Source of the DNA: Thalassospira profundimaris
GTDB lineage: Bacteria; Pseudomonadota; Alphaproteobacteria; Rhodospirillales; Thalassospiraceae
Direction: 5' to 3'
DNA length: 64,000 bases
Assembly: GCF_003326675.1 (NCBI RefSeq)
Contig: NZ_JPWF01000006.1
Coordinates: 62,001 to 126,000 of the forward strand
Every line of letters starts with the position of its first letter. Within the stretch, counting starts at the first letter, position 1. Position numbers and translations under genes: made by a program. Shown in pieces: positions 54,442-62,558 of this stretch. The notes under the pieces are model-generated. The model had not been told where the DNA came from and did not search any database. It saw only the letters and a list, made by a program, of their open reading frames with translations.

Positions 54442-56467
54442 GTTTTCTTTGCCCTTCATGTGGAATGGCAGCGAACAGATTGGCAAACAGACGGAAGGCG
54501 TTTTGCGCAACTTCGATGATGGCGGCCTGATCATCGGGATCGGTGATCTTGTTGACGGTCTGTTCGAAGAATTTCATGTGCTCGATATCAAGCGATCCGT
54601 GCGAGAACAGATAGCTGAAGGCCGATTTCGGCAGGTCAAGCCCACTCATTACAGCATCGGCACCCTGACTTGCGATCTGGGTCGAGGTGCTTTCAAGCAT
54701 GAAGACCATGCCAAGGAAACCGACCGGATTTTTGCGCGCGATATAGTCGTAATTATAGGCAACCATGACCTGTGTTTCGAGGTTCGGGGCGGCGTTACGC
54801 GCAGTTTCACGATTGCCGCCAGCGGCCTCGATATCATTGAGGATCCATTCCTCGTGACCTTCTTCCTCTTCGAGATATTCAATAATCGCCTTGTGGAGCC
54901 AGCGTTTGCTGTCAGGAAGGCGCGACCCCATGGTCATCAGGAAGGGCACCGTGTGTTTGACATGGTGATAGGCCTCGGTCAGATAGGCGACATAGGTCGA
55001 ACGCGAAATATTGCCCTGAAGCCCGTCAACCAGCTGCGGTACATGATAAAGGCTTGCGCGTGCGGTGGCGGTTTCGGCAACCAGGCGATCATAAAAATTC
55101 ATCGAAGACTCCGGGGTAAGCTGAGGGGAAAGATAGCGTTGTAAAATCGCGTCGCGCTTGGGACGGCGATTGCCGGTCAGGCAGCCATTTTCGACGCTGA
55201 ATGGCGGGACGATCTGAAAGTCCCTGATCTGGGCGTAGTCGGGAAAGATTGTGTTGGCCGTTTCAATGACAGCCTTGATGTTGGCATCGGTTCGGGACGG
55301 AACGATCAGGGCGCTCAGATGCGGCTGGTCATCACCGTAAACGATGGCCTGATAGATATCGGGTTGCGCCAAAAGAACGGATTCCGGCCATTCCGGGGAA
55401 ATATTGCGCCCATATGACGTGATCAGAACGTTTTTGCGCCGTCCGGTGACGTGAACAAAACCGTCCGGGTCTATTTCGCCAATGTCGCCGGTGGCAAACC
55501 ATTCATCAGCCGTTTTGTCGGTATCGCTTGTTGTGCCGATATATCCAAGAAAACCCGGATGACGGACAAAGATTTCACCATCACGGATTTCGGCTGTTAC
55601 ATGGGGTAGCAACGTTCCGGCGGTTCCCGGTTTGTCCTTGCCGGGGATGTTCATCGACAGAACCGATGCACATTCCGAAAGTCCGTACCCTTCATAAACG
55701 GGAAGCCCCAATTGACGTGCTATTGCAATCAGGCGCGGGGCCACACGTGCCCCGCCCACGGCAATGAATTTCAAATCGGGCAGGGGGCCTTTGGCCTGGA
55801 CCTGCATCATCAGGGCGCGCAGGATTTCCGGAACAAGAATCACCGAATTCGCCTGTGCCGTTTTAAGGACCTCGTGCAGGTTCTGATAATGCGGGCCGAA
55901 TTTCTGTAAGCCGGTCAGATGAATTGTGCACCCGGCCATCAGACCGGCATAGACACCCGCGACATTTTCCAAAAGAACCGCAAGTGGCAGGACGCTGGCA
56001 TGGGTGCCCACAAACTTGTCGCCCAGAACAGTGTGAATGGAATGGGCGACATTGATCATCGCCTTTTCTGAAAGGCACACACCTTTGGGCGTCCCGGTCG
56101 TGCCCGAAGTAAAGGTGATTTTCGTCGTACCTTGCGGGATCAATGCGGAGCGTCGGAGACCTGTCGGAACAAGTCCGCTTGGTGTCACCATATGCGTGAT
56201 GCCCGCAGTGGCGATGCTGTGATTGATCTGATCCTTGGTGAAAAAGGGCGGCAACGGGATGCAAACGATGCCGATGTAAAGGGCCGCCATGTCCCAGATC
56301 AGCCAGTCAATGCCATTATCAACGGCAATGCCCAGCACGTCGACGTCAACCAGCTGATTGCTGCGATCTTCGATGTGGCGGATCAAATCGCCGTAACTCA
56401 GTTCAACACCTTCGGCGCGCAAAGCGGTTTTGTGGGATGGATGATTGCGGATACGCTCAAACAGCAT
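54431..56467 (-). CDS. Acyl-adenylating ligase fused to a haem-oxygenase-like di-iron oxidase
   Basis: 678-residue two-domain protein. Residues 1-440 are an ANL ligase: P-loop 'FTSGTTGTPKGV' (119-130), 'GYGLSEC' (260-266), 'FATGDIG' (324-330) and catalytic-Lys motif 'LTGNRRPKR' (430-438). Residues 460-670 are a TENA/HDO-type helical domain of the 'iron-containing redox enzyme' family with ligand candidates in 'EYLEEEEGHEEW' (E533-536, H538), 'FMLEST' (E592) and 'SHGSLDIEH' (H623, D627, H630). It should activate a carboxylic acid and oxidise or decarboxylate it. ATG 56467 begins two bases after the upstream stop. Confidence 0.85.
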   Translation of the reverse strand: MLFERIRNHPSHKTALRAEGVELSYGDLIRHIEDRSNQLVDVDVLGIAVDNGIDWLIWDMAALYIGIVCIPLPPFFTKDQINHSIATAGITHMVTPSGLVPTGLRRSALIPQGTTKITFTSGTTGTPKGVCLSEKAMINVAHSIHTVLGDKFVGTHASVLPLAVLLENVAGVYAGLMAGCTIHLTGLQKFGPHYQNLHEVLKTAQANSVILVPEILRALMMQVQAKGPLPDLKFIAVGGARVAPRLIAIARQLGLPVYEGYGLSECASVLSMNIPGKDKPGTAGTLLPHVTAEIRDGEIFVRHPGFLGYIGTTSDTDKTADEWFATGDIGEIDPDGFVHVTGRRKNVLITSYGRNISPEWPESVLLAQPDIYQAIVYGDDQPHLSALIVPSRTDANIKAVIETANTIFPDYAQIRDFQIVPPFSVENGCLTGNRRPKRDAILQRYLSPQLTPESSMNFYDRLVAETATARASLYHVPQLVDGLQGNISRSTYVAYLTEAYHHVKHTVPFLMTMGSRLPDSKRWLHKAIIEYLEEEEGHEEWILNDIEAAGGNRETARNAAPNLETQVMVAYNYDYIARKNPVGFLGMVFMLESTSTQIASQGADAVMSGLDLPKSAFSYLFSHGSLDIEHMKFFEQTVNKITDPDDQAAIIEVAQNAFRLFANLFAAIPHEGQRKHVA

Positions 56468-56469
56468 AA

Positions 56470-57168
56470 TCAAATCTCGCCGTTATGTTGGAAATGGGGG
56501 TACAGGCGCGGGCGCATATGGCTGTATTGGACACCATAAAGCGATTGCAGTTGTCGGAACCCGTGTTCGACGGAACCCGACAGGACATGCGGGCAGCGCT
56601 CGTAATAGCGGCCCCAATTGACGTCTTTTTCCGAAAGGCGCGCCGGATCAGCCATCGCATGACGCACCGGGTTCAGGCCCATCTTGCGCAGTCGCTTTTC
56701 GATATTGTCGGTGCCGGTCACGACCGCCTGCTTGTAGGCGTTGTGATGCAGATAGGCCGACAGGGCGGTGAACAAAAAGGACGTCCCGCCGCCACCTGAC
56801 GAAGCCAGATTTCCGATCTCGACAATCTGGTGGCGGGAGATGCCCAGAACGGCATCGATTGGTTGCGGTAGATATTGTTCGAGAAAAAGCGGACCGTGGC
56901 CGGCAGACCGAAAACCAAGGGCTGCGACAATTTTTCCGCTGTCGTCGCGGACACTCATAAGGGTGTCGTACTGAACGCGGATTGATGCGTCATAGGCATC
57001 GGCATAGGTTGATGCGATGAAGTCTTCGACTTCGGCCCGCTCGGTCGCAAGGCCGGTCAGAATGGAAATCGCACAGGCACGCATTTGCACACGGGCAAGA
57101 AAGCCGTTCTTCTGAAGGCTTAATCTTGCGGCCGGGTTGCCATTTTCATTGTAATTCAGCAGAAGCAT
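56470..57168 (-). CDS. Thermostable hemolysin-family (GNAT-like) protein
   Basis: 232-residue protein of the thermostable-hemolysin family (delta-VPH type). The family has a GNAT-like fold related to acyltransferases and autoinducer synthases, so 'hemolysin' may be a historic label. Recognisable parts are 'EDFIASTYADAYDA', 'ALGFRSAGHGPLFLEQYL' and 'IVEIGNLASSGGG'. First gene of a four-gene coupled operon. A perfect CRP-type site is centred 73 bp upstream of the ATG. Likely role: acyl or amino-acyl transfer in a small-molecule pathway. Confidence 0.82.
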   Translation of the reverse strand: MLLLNYNENGNPAARLSLQKNGFLARVQMRACAISILTGLATERAEVEDFIASTYADAYDASIRVQYDTLMSVRDDSGKIVAALGFRSAGHGPLFLEQYLPQPIDAVLGISRHQIVEIGNLASSGGGGTSFLFTALSAYLHHNAYKQAVVTGTDNIEKRLRKMGLNPVRHAMADPARLSEKDVNWGRYYERCPHVLSGSVEHGFRQLQSLYGVQYSHMRPRLYPHFQHNGEI

Positions 57169-57233
57169 TTCGGGGCGCCTTTAACTGCGTTAATGACGCA
57201 TTCTGGCGCTCCTACCTGACAGGAACCTGAAAA

Positions 57234-57249
57234 TGTGATCTGGGTCACA
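57234..57249. promoter_or_regulatory. CRP-type binding site before the ligase-oxidase operon
   Basis: TGTGA-TCTGGG-TCACA, a perfect match to the CRP consensus of TGTGA-N6-TCACA. It is centred 73 bp upstream of the first gene of the operon and 21 bp from the end of mscS. Confidence 0.75.
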
Positions 57250-57269
57250 AATTGGTGGTTTTGTCAGGG

Positions 57270-58598
57270 TTATTCAGGTGGCGGGGACATTTCAACACGA
57301 ATGGGGAAATCGCCACTTCGCAGATGCAGATCACGCTGCGGGAACGGGATTTCAATTTCATGTTCCTTGAAGGTATCCCAGACATTCAGCAGGATTTCAC
57401 TGATGATGTTGCCGCGCCCGTTTTGCGGATCGTCGATCCAGAACCGGATTTCCAGATCAACAGAATTGTCACCAAATCCGCGCAACAATGTATTCGGACC
57501 GGGATTTTCCAGAACGCGTTTGCATTTGGCCGCGGCTTCGTTGCACAGATTGATTGCAAAGTGGGGATCACAGCTATAGGCAATGCCAACCGGAATTTTC
57601 AGACGCAGCTTAACGTCGGAATGGCTCCAGTTTTCGACTTGCGTGGTAATCAGGTCTTCGTTCGGGATCAGGAATTCGGTACCGTCACGGGTCCGAACTG
57701 CGGTGTAACGCGCCCCAAGTGACTGAATCCAGCCAAATGTTTCCCCAATCGCAATCACGTCACCGGGCTTGATCGAACGATCAAGCAACAGGATCACGCC
57801 ACTGATCAGGTTCGCCACAATCCGTTGCAAGCCAAGCCCGATACCAACACCGACCGCACCGCCAAACACAGCCAATGCCGTCAGGTCCACCCCAATGGTC
57901 GACAGGGCAAACAGAACCGCGACCGACAGCAGGACAAGTTTCAGAAGTTTTGCCATCAGGACCTGAACCGACGGGGTCAGGCGGTGGACTTTCTGGATGC
58001 GCTGTTCAAACAGTCTGGACCCGAATGATGCGACCCAAAGAAGCACGGCCAACGACAAAACAGCCTTCAGGATACCGTATACCGATACCCGGAAGTCACC
58101 GACCTGCATGGCAAGCCCGTCCAGGATTTCGATGGTCGGTTCAAGCCAGCCAACAATGTTAAGTGCGGCCAATCCCCATGCGACGGCTGCAATCGTACGG
58201 GACCATACCGGATCGTTGACAATCGCGGCGGCAAGCCGAATGGCGATCCAGGCATTCAGAAGGCTTGCGATCAATCGAATGATATTGTGTCGGAAACCAG
58301 CTTGGACGGCGATGGCATCAAGTAACCAAACCAAAACGACCAGTAATAGCGGAAAGGCAAGGTCGGGCAGAACATTTGCAAAACGCCGGAACCCTGCATA
58401 TTGCAAAAGCGGTTTCCAGTTTTGCAGGCGCGACAGTTGCAAGGCGAGTGGCTTGTGCAACAAAAAGGCCGGAATGGTGACAACCACACATGATGCGATC
58501 TGCAACAGGATGGGTACAAGGAGTACGTTGGCCTTGATCCACGCAACGATCTGTTCAAGCCACACAAGATACTGATCTGGATTGAGAAGCTGTTCCAT
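57270..58598 (-). CDS. MscS-family mechanosensitive ion channel
   Basis: 442-residue inner-membrane channel. About five hydrophobic segments lead to the pore helix ('FGGAVGVGIGLGLQRIVANL', Ala/Gly-packed as in MscS TM3), followed by the cytosolic beta domain ('PGDVIAIGETFGWIQSLGAR') and the vestibule. It releases solutes on osmotic downshock. GGGGC is just upstream of the ATG. Confidence 0.92.
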   Translation of the reverse strand: MEQLLNPDQYLVWLEQIVAWIKANVLLVPILLQIASCVVVTIPAFLLHKPLALQLSRLQNWKPLLQYAGFRRFANVLPDLAFPLLLVVLVWLLDAIAVQAGFRHNIIRLIASLLNAWIAIRLAAAIVNDPVWSRTIAAVAWGLAALNIVGWLEPTIEILDGLAMQVGDFRVSVYGILKAVLSLAVLLWVASFGSRLFEQRIQKVHRLTPSVQVLMAKLLKLVLLSVAVLFALSTIGVDLTALAVFGGAVGVGIGLGLQRIVANLISGVILLLDRSIKPGDVIAIGETFGWIQSLGARYTAVRTRDGTEFLIPNEDLITTQVENWSHSDVKLRLKIPVGIAYSCDPHFAINLCNEAAAKCKRVLENPGPNTLLRGFGDNSVDLEIRFWIDDPQNGRGNIISEILLNVWDTFKEHEIEIPFPQRDLHLRSGDFPIRVEMSPPPE

Positions 58599-58704
58599 AT
58601 GCCCCTGATGGATTTTTTTGCTTAGTGCGTCACACTGTATGGGGCATATGGGAACTCAAACCGGCTTTTTCAGGGGGCGGGTTGATCGGAATGTGCGTTT
58701 CTAT

Positions 58705-58950
58705 TCAATCTGTTGGCGGCTGACGTGTTTCTTCTTCCCAGCTTTCAGTCAGGATTGCCGCCCCGTATCCCAACCCGCCAAAGATCACAAGGCTTAGGAT
58801 CAAGGCAGGGTAAAGGTTGTCAGAAGGAAGGAATTCTGCGGACCCGCCAGGCAATAGAAGCCAGACCAGCACGGCACTTCCCCAAAGCAAGGCTATGGCT
58901 GTTGCGCCAACTGCCATAAAGGCAAGCCGCAAAGGCGTGAAAATTCTCAT
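58705..58950 (-). CDS. Small two-helix membrane protein
   Basis: 81-residue protein with two hydrophobic segments ('FMAVGATAIALLWGSAVLVW' and 'ALILSLVIFGGLGYGAAIL') and a charged C-terminal tail. Its ATG overlaps the stop of the upstream DUF411-like gene by one base (TGATG), so they are co-translated. I recognise no family. Confidence 0.65.
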   Translation of the reverse strand: MRIFTPLRLAFMAVGATAIALLWGSAVLVWLLLPGGSAEFLPSDNLYPALILSLVIFGGLGYGAAILTESWEEETRQPPTD

Positions 58951-59363
58951 CAGCCACCTGTGCGGCGTTCAATTGTCCCGTCATGGTGAAGGGCAACTGT
59001 TTCACTGGTTGCAGTGTCGCGTGCAATGGCAATGACATCGATCGGCTTGCGTCGCAAAAGAGTAATGATATCGCCAGAGGAAACGTCGCCAATCACATGA
59101 TATCCCGCAATGCTGACCATTTTGCAGTCACGCAGCGGTTCGGGAAGTGACATCATGGCTTGTTGTTCGGAAAGGGTAAGGTCACTTACCGCGAAGGGAC
59201 GAATGTCAAAGCCCTCTGCCGTCAGGTCGGCTTTCCAGCGATCAACATTTGTGCAGTTTTCAGAATAGGTAAGATCGGCCGTCGGACGTGCTGTTCCGAC
59301 AAAGGCGGTTATCCCCATCAATGCAATGCCAACCACAACCGGGACAAGTGTAATCTTGCGCAT
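58950..59363 (-). CDS. DUF411-like exported protein lacking the metal-binding cysteines
   Basis: 137-residue protein with a signal peptide (MRKITLVPVVVGIALMG). The body follows the DUF411 pattern: 'WKADLTAEGFDIRPF', 'LRDCKMVSIAGYHVIGDVSS' and 'DIITLLRRKP'. The usual CxCC at the start is 'NCTNVDRW' and the usual SCHT is 'DCKM', so copper binding as in standard members is doubtful. AAAGGG stands seven to eight bases before the ATG. Coupled to the small membrane protein. Confidence 0.6.
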   Translation of the reverse strand: MRKITLVPVVVGIALMGITAFVGTARPTADLTYSENCTNVDRWKADLTAEGFDIRPFAVSDLTLSEQQAMMSLPEPLRDCKMVSIAGYHVIGDVSSGDIITLLRRKPIDVIAIARDTATSETVALHHDGTIERRTGG

Positions 59364-59462
59364 GATTTTTCCCTTTGAGAGGTCAAATTCGTCAAAAGGA
59401 AAAATACATGTGCAAACAAGATCGTTACTTGAGCCCGGTCAAGCCAAAAGGGCCGTCTTAAG

Positions 59463-60386
59463 TTAACGGGCCTTGTAGGGATGTTTTTCTGACCATTTCT
59501 TGATGAAGTCGATCAGTTCATCATCGCGTTCATCCGGCAGTTTGACCGTCAGATGCACATATTGGTCGCCGCGCTTGTTGCCACGGTCATAGGGTGCGCC
59601 CTTGCCACGCAGGCGCAGTTTGGTGCCGCTATTGGCGTTGGCGGGGATCTTCATATTGACCTTGCCATCGACAGTCGGAACTTCGATTGATCCGCCAAGC
59701 AGGGCTTCGGACAGGCTAATCGCAAGATCACAATGGATATCATTGCCTTCGCGACGGAATGTCGTGTCGGGATGGACATGCAGTTTGATCAGCGCATCAC
59801 CTGCTTCGCCGCCATTCATTCCGGCCATGCCCTGACCCTTCAGGCGCAGGGTCTGTTCATCTTCGCTTCCGGGCGGAATACGAACTTCAAGGCTTTTGCC
59901 GCTGGCAAGGTTGATGCGTTTGGTTGCACCAAGGATTGCTTCGCTGAAATCAAGGCTCAGTTCATAGGAGATATTCGGGCCTTTGACCTTTTGCGGTCTG
60001 CGCTCTCCGCCAAAACCTCCAAAGCCGCCACCGGATCGACCGCGTCCCTTGCCGAAAATCTCGTCAAAGATGTCTTCGGCATTGCCGCCGGAAAAACCGA
60101 ACGGATCGCCATTGCCGCCGCCAAATCCGGAACGTCCGCCGCCACGCGCAAACGGGCTGGTTTCACGGCCATCGGCATCAATTTCGCCATTGTCGAACTT
60201 CTTGCGGCGTTCAGCATCACCCAAAAGGTGATAGGCGCTTGAAACCTTTTTGAAGCGTTCTTCGATTTTCGCGTCGCCGGGATTTACGTCTGGATGGAGC
60301 TCTCGCGCCAATTTGCGATAGGCTTTTTTGATTTCTTCCTGACTGGCGGCTTTGGAAACGCCAAGAGTCTTATAGGGATCCTGCAT
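59463..60386 (-). CDS. DnaJ-class (CbpA-like) co-chaperone
   Basis: 307-residue Hsp40 without zinc finger. The J domain (residues 1-70) carries the 'HPD' tripeptide in 'ELHPDVNPGDA', followed by a Gly/Phe-rich linker (80-130) and the two beta-barrel substrate domains ('GPNISYELSLDFSEAILGA'). It is of the CbpA/type II kind that works with DnaK. ATG 60386 begins the J domain; the frame to 60416 is rejected. Confidence 0.92.
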   Translation of the reverse strand: MQDPYKTLGVSKAASQEEIKKAYRKLARELHPDVNPGDAKIEERFKKVSSAYHLLGDAERRKKFDNGEIDADGRETSPFARGGGRSGFGGGNGDPFGFSGGNAEDIFDEIFGKGRGRSGGGFGGFGGERRPQKVKGPNISYELSLDFSEAILGATKRINLASGKSLEVRIPPGSEDEQTLRLKGQGMAGMNGGEAGDALIKLHVHPDTTFRREGNDIHCDLAISLSEALLGGSIEVPTVDGKVNMKIPANANSGTKLRLRGKGAPYDRGNKRGDQYVHLTVKLPDERDDELIDFIKKWSEKHPYKAR

Positions 60387-60512
60387 GTACTGACCGGTTC
60401 TGAATACTAAAAGCACGTTGGATCATTATTAGATCATGATCCGTCAAATATGAACCTTAATCGCAATCAGCAAGATGTGCCGCGATCTGGTTTTTCGGCC
60501 ACCAAATGCGAA

Positions 60513-60546
60513 AAGGCGGAGCCAATCACAAAGATTGCTCCGCCTT
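60513..60546 (-). terminator. Terminator after the glycine-zipper gene
   Basis: On the - strand AAGGCGGAG...AATC pairs with GATT...CTCCGCCTT around five bases, then TTTCGC. Closes the gene that ends at 60580. Confidence 0.8.
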
Positions 60547-60579
60547 GTTCTGATTTGCCTTGGATGGGGGTGGCGCAGA

Positions 60580-61056
60580 TCAGTTCACAACCTGCCAGCT
60601 GCCATCCGGTTTACGGCAGGCGGTGCCATAAGCGGTCTCTTCCTGACCACCAATCATGACCGTCTGCTGATACTCGCGGCAATATTCCTGGGTTTTTGGG
60701 GCCTGATAGGTGCGGGTCGGGGTAACCGTGCCCTGCACGCCGGTATCCGGGTTCTGCCAGGTGGAAGTCTGACCCGTCGGGGTTGCTTCCAGCGTGCGCT
60801 GGGTGCTTTGTGCCATGATGGCACGATCCGCATTATCAAGCGAACGGCCGACTTCGCTACCGATAAAGGCGCCAGCCAGTGTTCCAAGCGCAACGCCGAC
60901 AAGCTGTCCACTGCCTTTACCAAATTGCGCGCCAGCAACAGCACCACCAACCGCACCAAGCAAGGTACCTGCGGTTTGCTTCTGACCCTGATCCTGGGCA
61001 CAGCCGGCGATGAAGGCGGTCATAACGACCGGAATTACGATATGACGGAATTTCAT
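60580..61056 (-). CDS. Glycine-zipper outer-membrane lipoprotein
   Basis: 158-residue lipoprotein of the glycine-zipper 2TM (RT0821/Lpp1724-like, SlyB-related) kind. The signal ends 'MTAFIAGCAQ' with the lipid Cys. The zipper is 'LLGAVGGAVAGAQFGKGSG' and 'TLAGAFIGSEVG'; the tail has 'EYCREYQQTV' and 'TACRKPDGSW', a conserved Cys pair. ATG 61056 starts a standard signal; ATG 61071 is an alternative. Likely role in envelope stability. Confidence 0.85.
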   Translation of the reverse strand: MKFRHIVIPVVMTAFIAGCAQDQGQKQTAGTLLGAVGGAVAGAQFGKGSGQLVGVALGTLAGAFIGSEVGRSLDNADRAIMAQSTQRTLEATPTGQTSTWQNPDTGVQGTVTPTRTYQAPKTQEYCREYQQTVMIGGQEETAYGTACRKPDGSWQVVN

Positions 61057-61201
61057 GTTTGTTTTGCCCATCTTGTCTTTACGGTCCCAACCGATATCTT
61101 TTTTGTATATATAGTTTAAACGACGCGTCTGCCACCAAAGTTCCGAATTAGTTGATCCGTTCGGTGACTATTTTCATTCAGTCAAAGGAATTGCTTTTCC
61201 A

Positions 61202-61822
61202 ATGGACGAAAAAAATACGCCAAAATTTGGGCACGAACCCCACGAAGCCCCGTTTGAGATGTTCCAGACCTGGTTTGACGAAGCCAAATCAGCTGAAAAA
61301 GCATATCCCGATGCCATGACGCTGGCGACGGCGGATGCGCAGGGGCGCCCGTCCGCACGGATTGTACTTCTGAAGGATTTTGATCCGCGCGGTTTTGTTT
61401 TCTACACCAACTATGAAAGCCGTAAGGGCGATCAGCTTGGCGAAAACGGCTTTGCGGCCCTTTGTTTCCATTGGAAAACGCTTGAAAAATGCGTGCGCAT
61501 CGAAGGCAGGGTATCTAGGGTCGATGCCGCTGAGTCTGATGAATATTTCGCATCACGGCCACGTGGCAGCCAGCTTGGCGCCTGGGCATCCATCCAGTCC
61601 CGCCCGATGAGTGGCCGGTTTGATCTGGAAAAACGTGTTGCAGAATTCACGGCCAAGTTTGGTCTTGGCAAAGTGCCGCGGCCTGATCACTGGGGCGGGT
61701 TCCGTCTGGTGCCCGATCGCATTGAATTCTGGGCCGAAGGCAAATTCCGTCTGCATGACCGCAAATTGTTCACCCGCGATTCTGATGATGCAGGCTGGAA
61801 CATCGACAAGCTGTTCCCGTAA
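61202..61822 (+). CDS. pdxH: Pyridoxamine 5'-phosphate oxidase
   Basis: 206-residue FMN enzyme that makes pyridoxal 5'-phosphate. It shows 'GRPSARIVLLKDFDPRGFVF' (FMN phosphate binding), 'SRPRGSQLGAWAS' and the C-terminal signature 'WGGFRLVPDRIEFW' . Length is normal. It is alone, followed by a strong terminator. Confidence 0.96.
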   Translation: MDEKNTPKFGHEPHEAPFEMFQTWFDEAKSAEKAYPDAMTLATADAQGRPSARIVLLKDFDPRGFVFYTNYESRKGDQLGENGFAALCFHWKTLEKCVRIEGRVSRVDAAESDEYFASRPRGSQLGAWASIQSRPMSGRFDLEKRVAEFTAKFGLGKVPRPDHWGGFRLVPDRIEFWAEGKFRLHDRKLFTRDSDDAGWNIDKLFP

Positions 61823-61841
61823 GGTTTGCGACAGTTCAAAA

Positions 61842-61883
61842 AACAAAAACGCACAAGGTCAGATGACTTTGTGCGTTTTTGTT
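61842..61883. terminator. Bidirectional terminator
   Basis: ACAAAAACGCACAA pairs perfectly with TTGTGCGTTTTTGT around a 12-base loop, A-rich then T-rich. Ends pdxH (+) and the ArsR gene (-). Confidence 0.9.
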
Positions 61884-61929
61884 AGGGGGGAACCTACACC
61901 GGCAGAATGCCGGATGTTGTATTGGGTGT

Positions 61930-62232
61930 TTATTCTTCTGGCGGACAGAAAAGTTCCTGCAACAGGGCAATCACTTTCATGATGTCCGGGTTCGCCAGCG
62001 AATAGTAGATGGTTTGCGCATCACGGCGCGTTTTCACAAGGCCTTCACGACGCAAGCGTGCAAGATGCTGGGACAAGGCGGACTGCTTGATACCCAGTTC
62101 ATTTTCAAGCGTTCCAACTGATTTTTCCTGATCCCCAAGAGAGCAAAGAATCATCAAACGCCATTCATTGCCCAGAGTTTTGAGGAACTCCGCCGCTTCG
62201 CGGGCATTCTCGTGGAGCGATTCATAATCCAT
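61930..62232 (-). CDS. ArsR-family repressor, BigR/SqrR-like (second copy)
   Basis: 100-residue winged-helix repressor close to the one at 24660. The recognition region is 'KQSALSQHLARLRREGLVKT'. Cys30 in 'LMILCSL' and Cys96 in 'LQELFCPP' correspond to the BigR/SqrR persulfide-sensing pair. I chose ATG 62232; the frame reaches a TTG at 62253. It is divergent from a universal stress gene, which may be a target. Confidence 0.84.
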   Translation of the reverse strand: MDYESLHENAREAAEFLKTLGNEWRLMILCSLGDQEKSVGTLENELGIKQSALSQHLARLRREGLVKTRRDAQTIYYSLANPDIMKVIALLQELFCPPEE

Positions 62233-62558
62233 TCGGTAGATGACCCATTCCAAGTTCTGTGGCTGATTTCGCCCATTGTTTTGTATTTGCAGTTTTTAAA
62301 GGGTGAATTTTCTGATTTGATATTGAAACCGCCATCGTAATCACAACCATAGATGATACAATCATTTTATGTGCAGAACCCCACGAAAAAGGATCAATTT
62401 TGTCCTTGATGCATAAATGTTGACTGTGATGGGTGCAGCTTTGATCTTGAACAAAGAAAATGGCGACGAAAGGTCGCAAATTTGACACTGGCTTGAACCG
62501 GAATTGTTCCGGATATCAGGTCGCTCGGTTATCAGACTGAATGGCGGGAGTGTGAAAA
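62233..62558. other. AT-rich divergent control region
   Basis: 326 bp between the ArsR (-) and universal stress (+) genes. No gene is evident. It holds the FNR-like box at 62441-62454 and TTGACA at 62482-62487. Confidence 0.5.
62441..62454. promoter_or_regulatory. FNR/FixK-like box before the universal stress gene
   Basis: TTGAT-CTTG-AACAA matches the TTGAT-N4-ATCAA consensus at nine of ten fixed positions, 105-118 bp before the start. Flanking CTTTG/CAAAG extends the symmetry. Confidence 0.45.
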
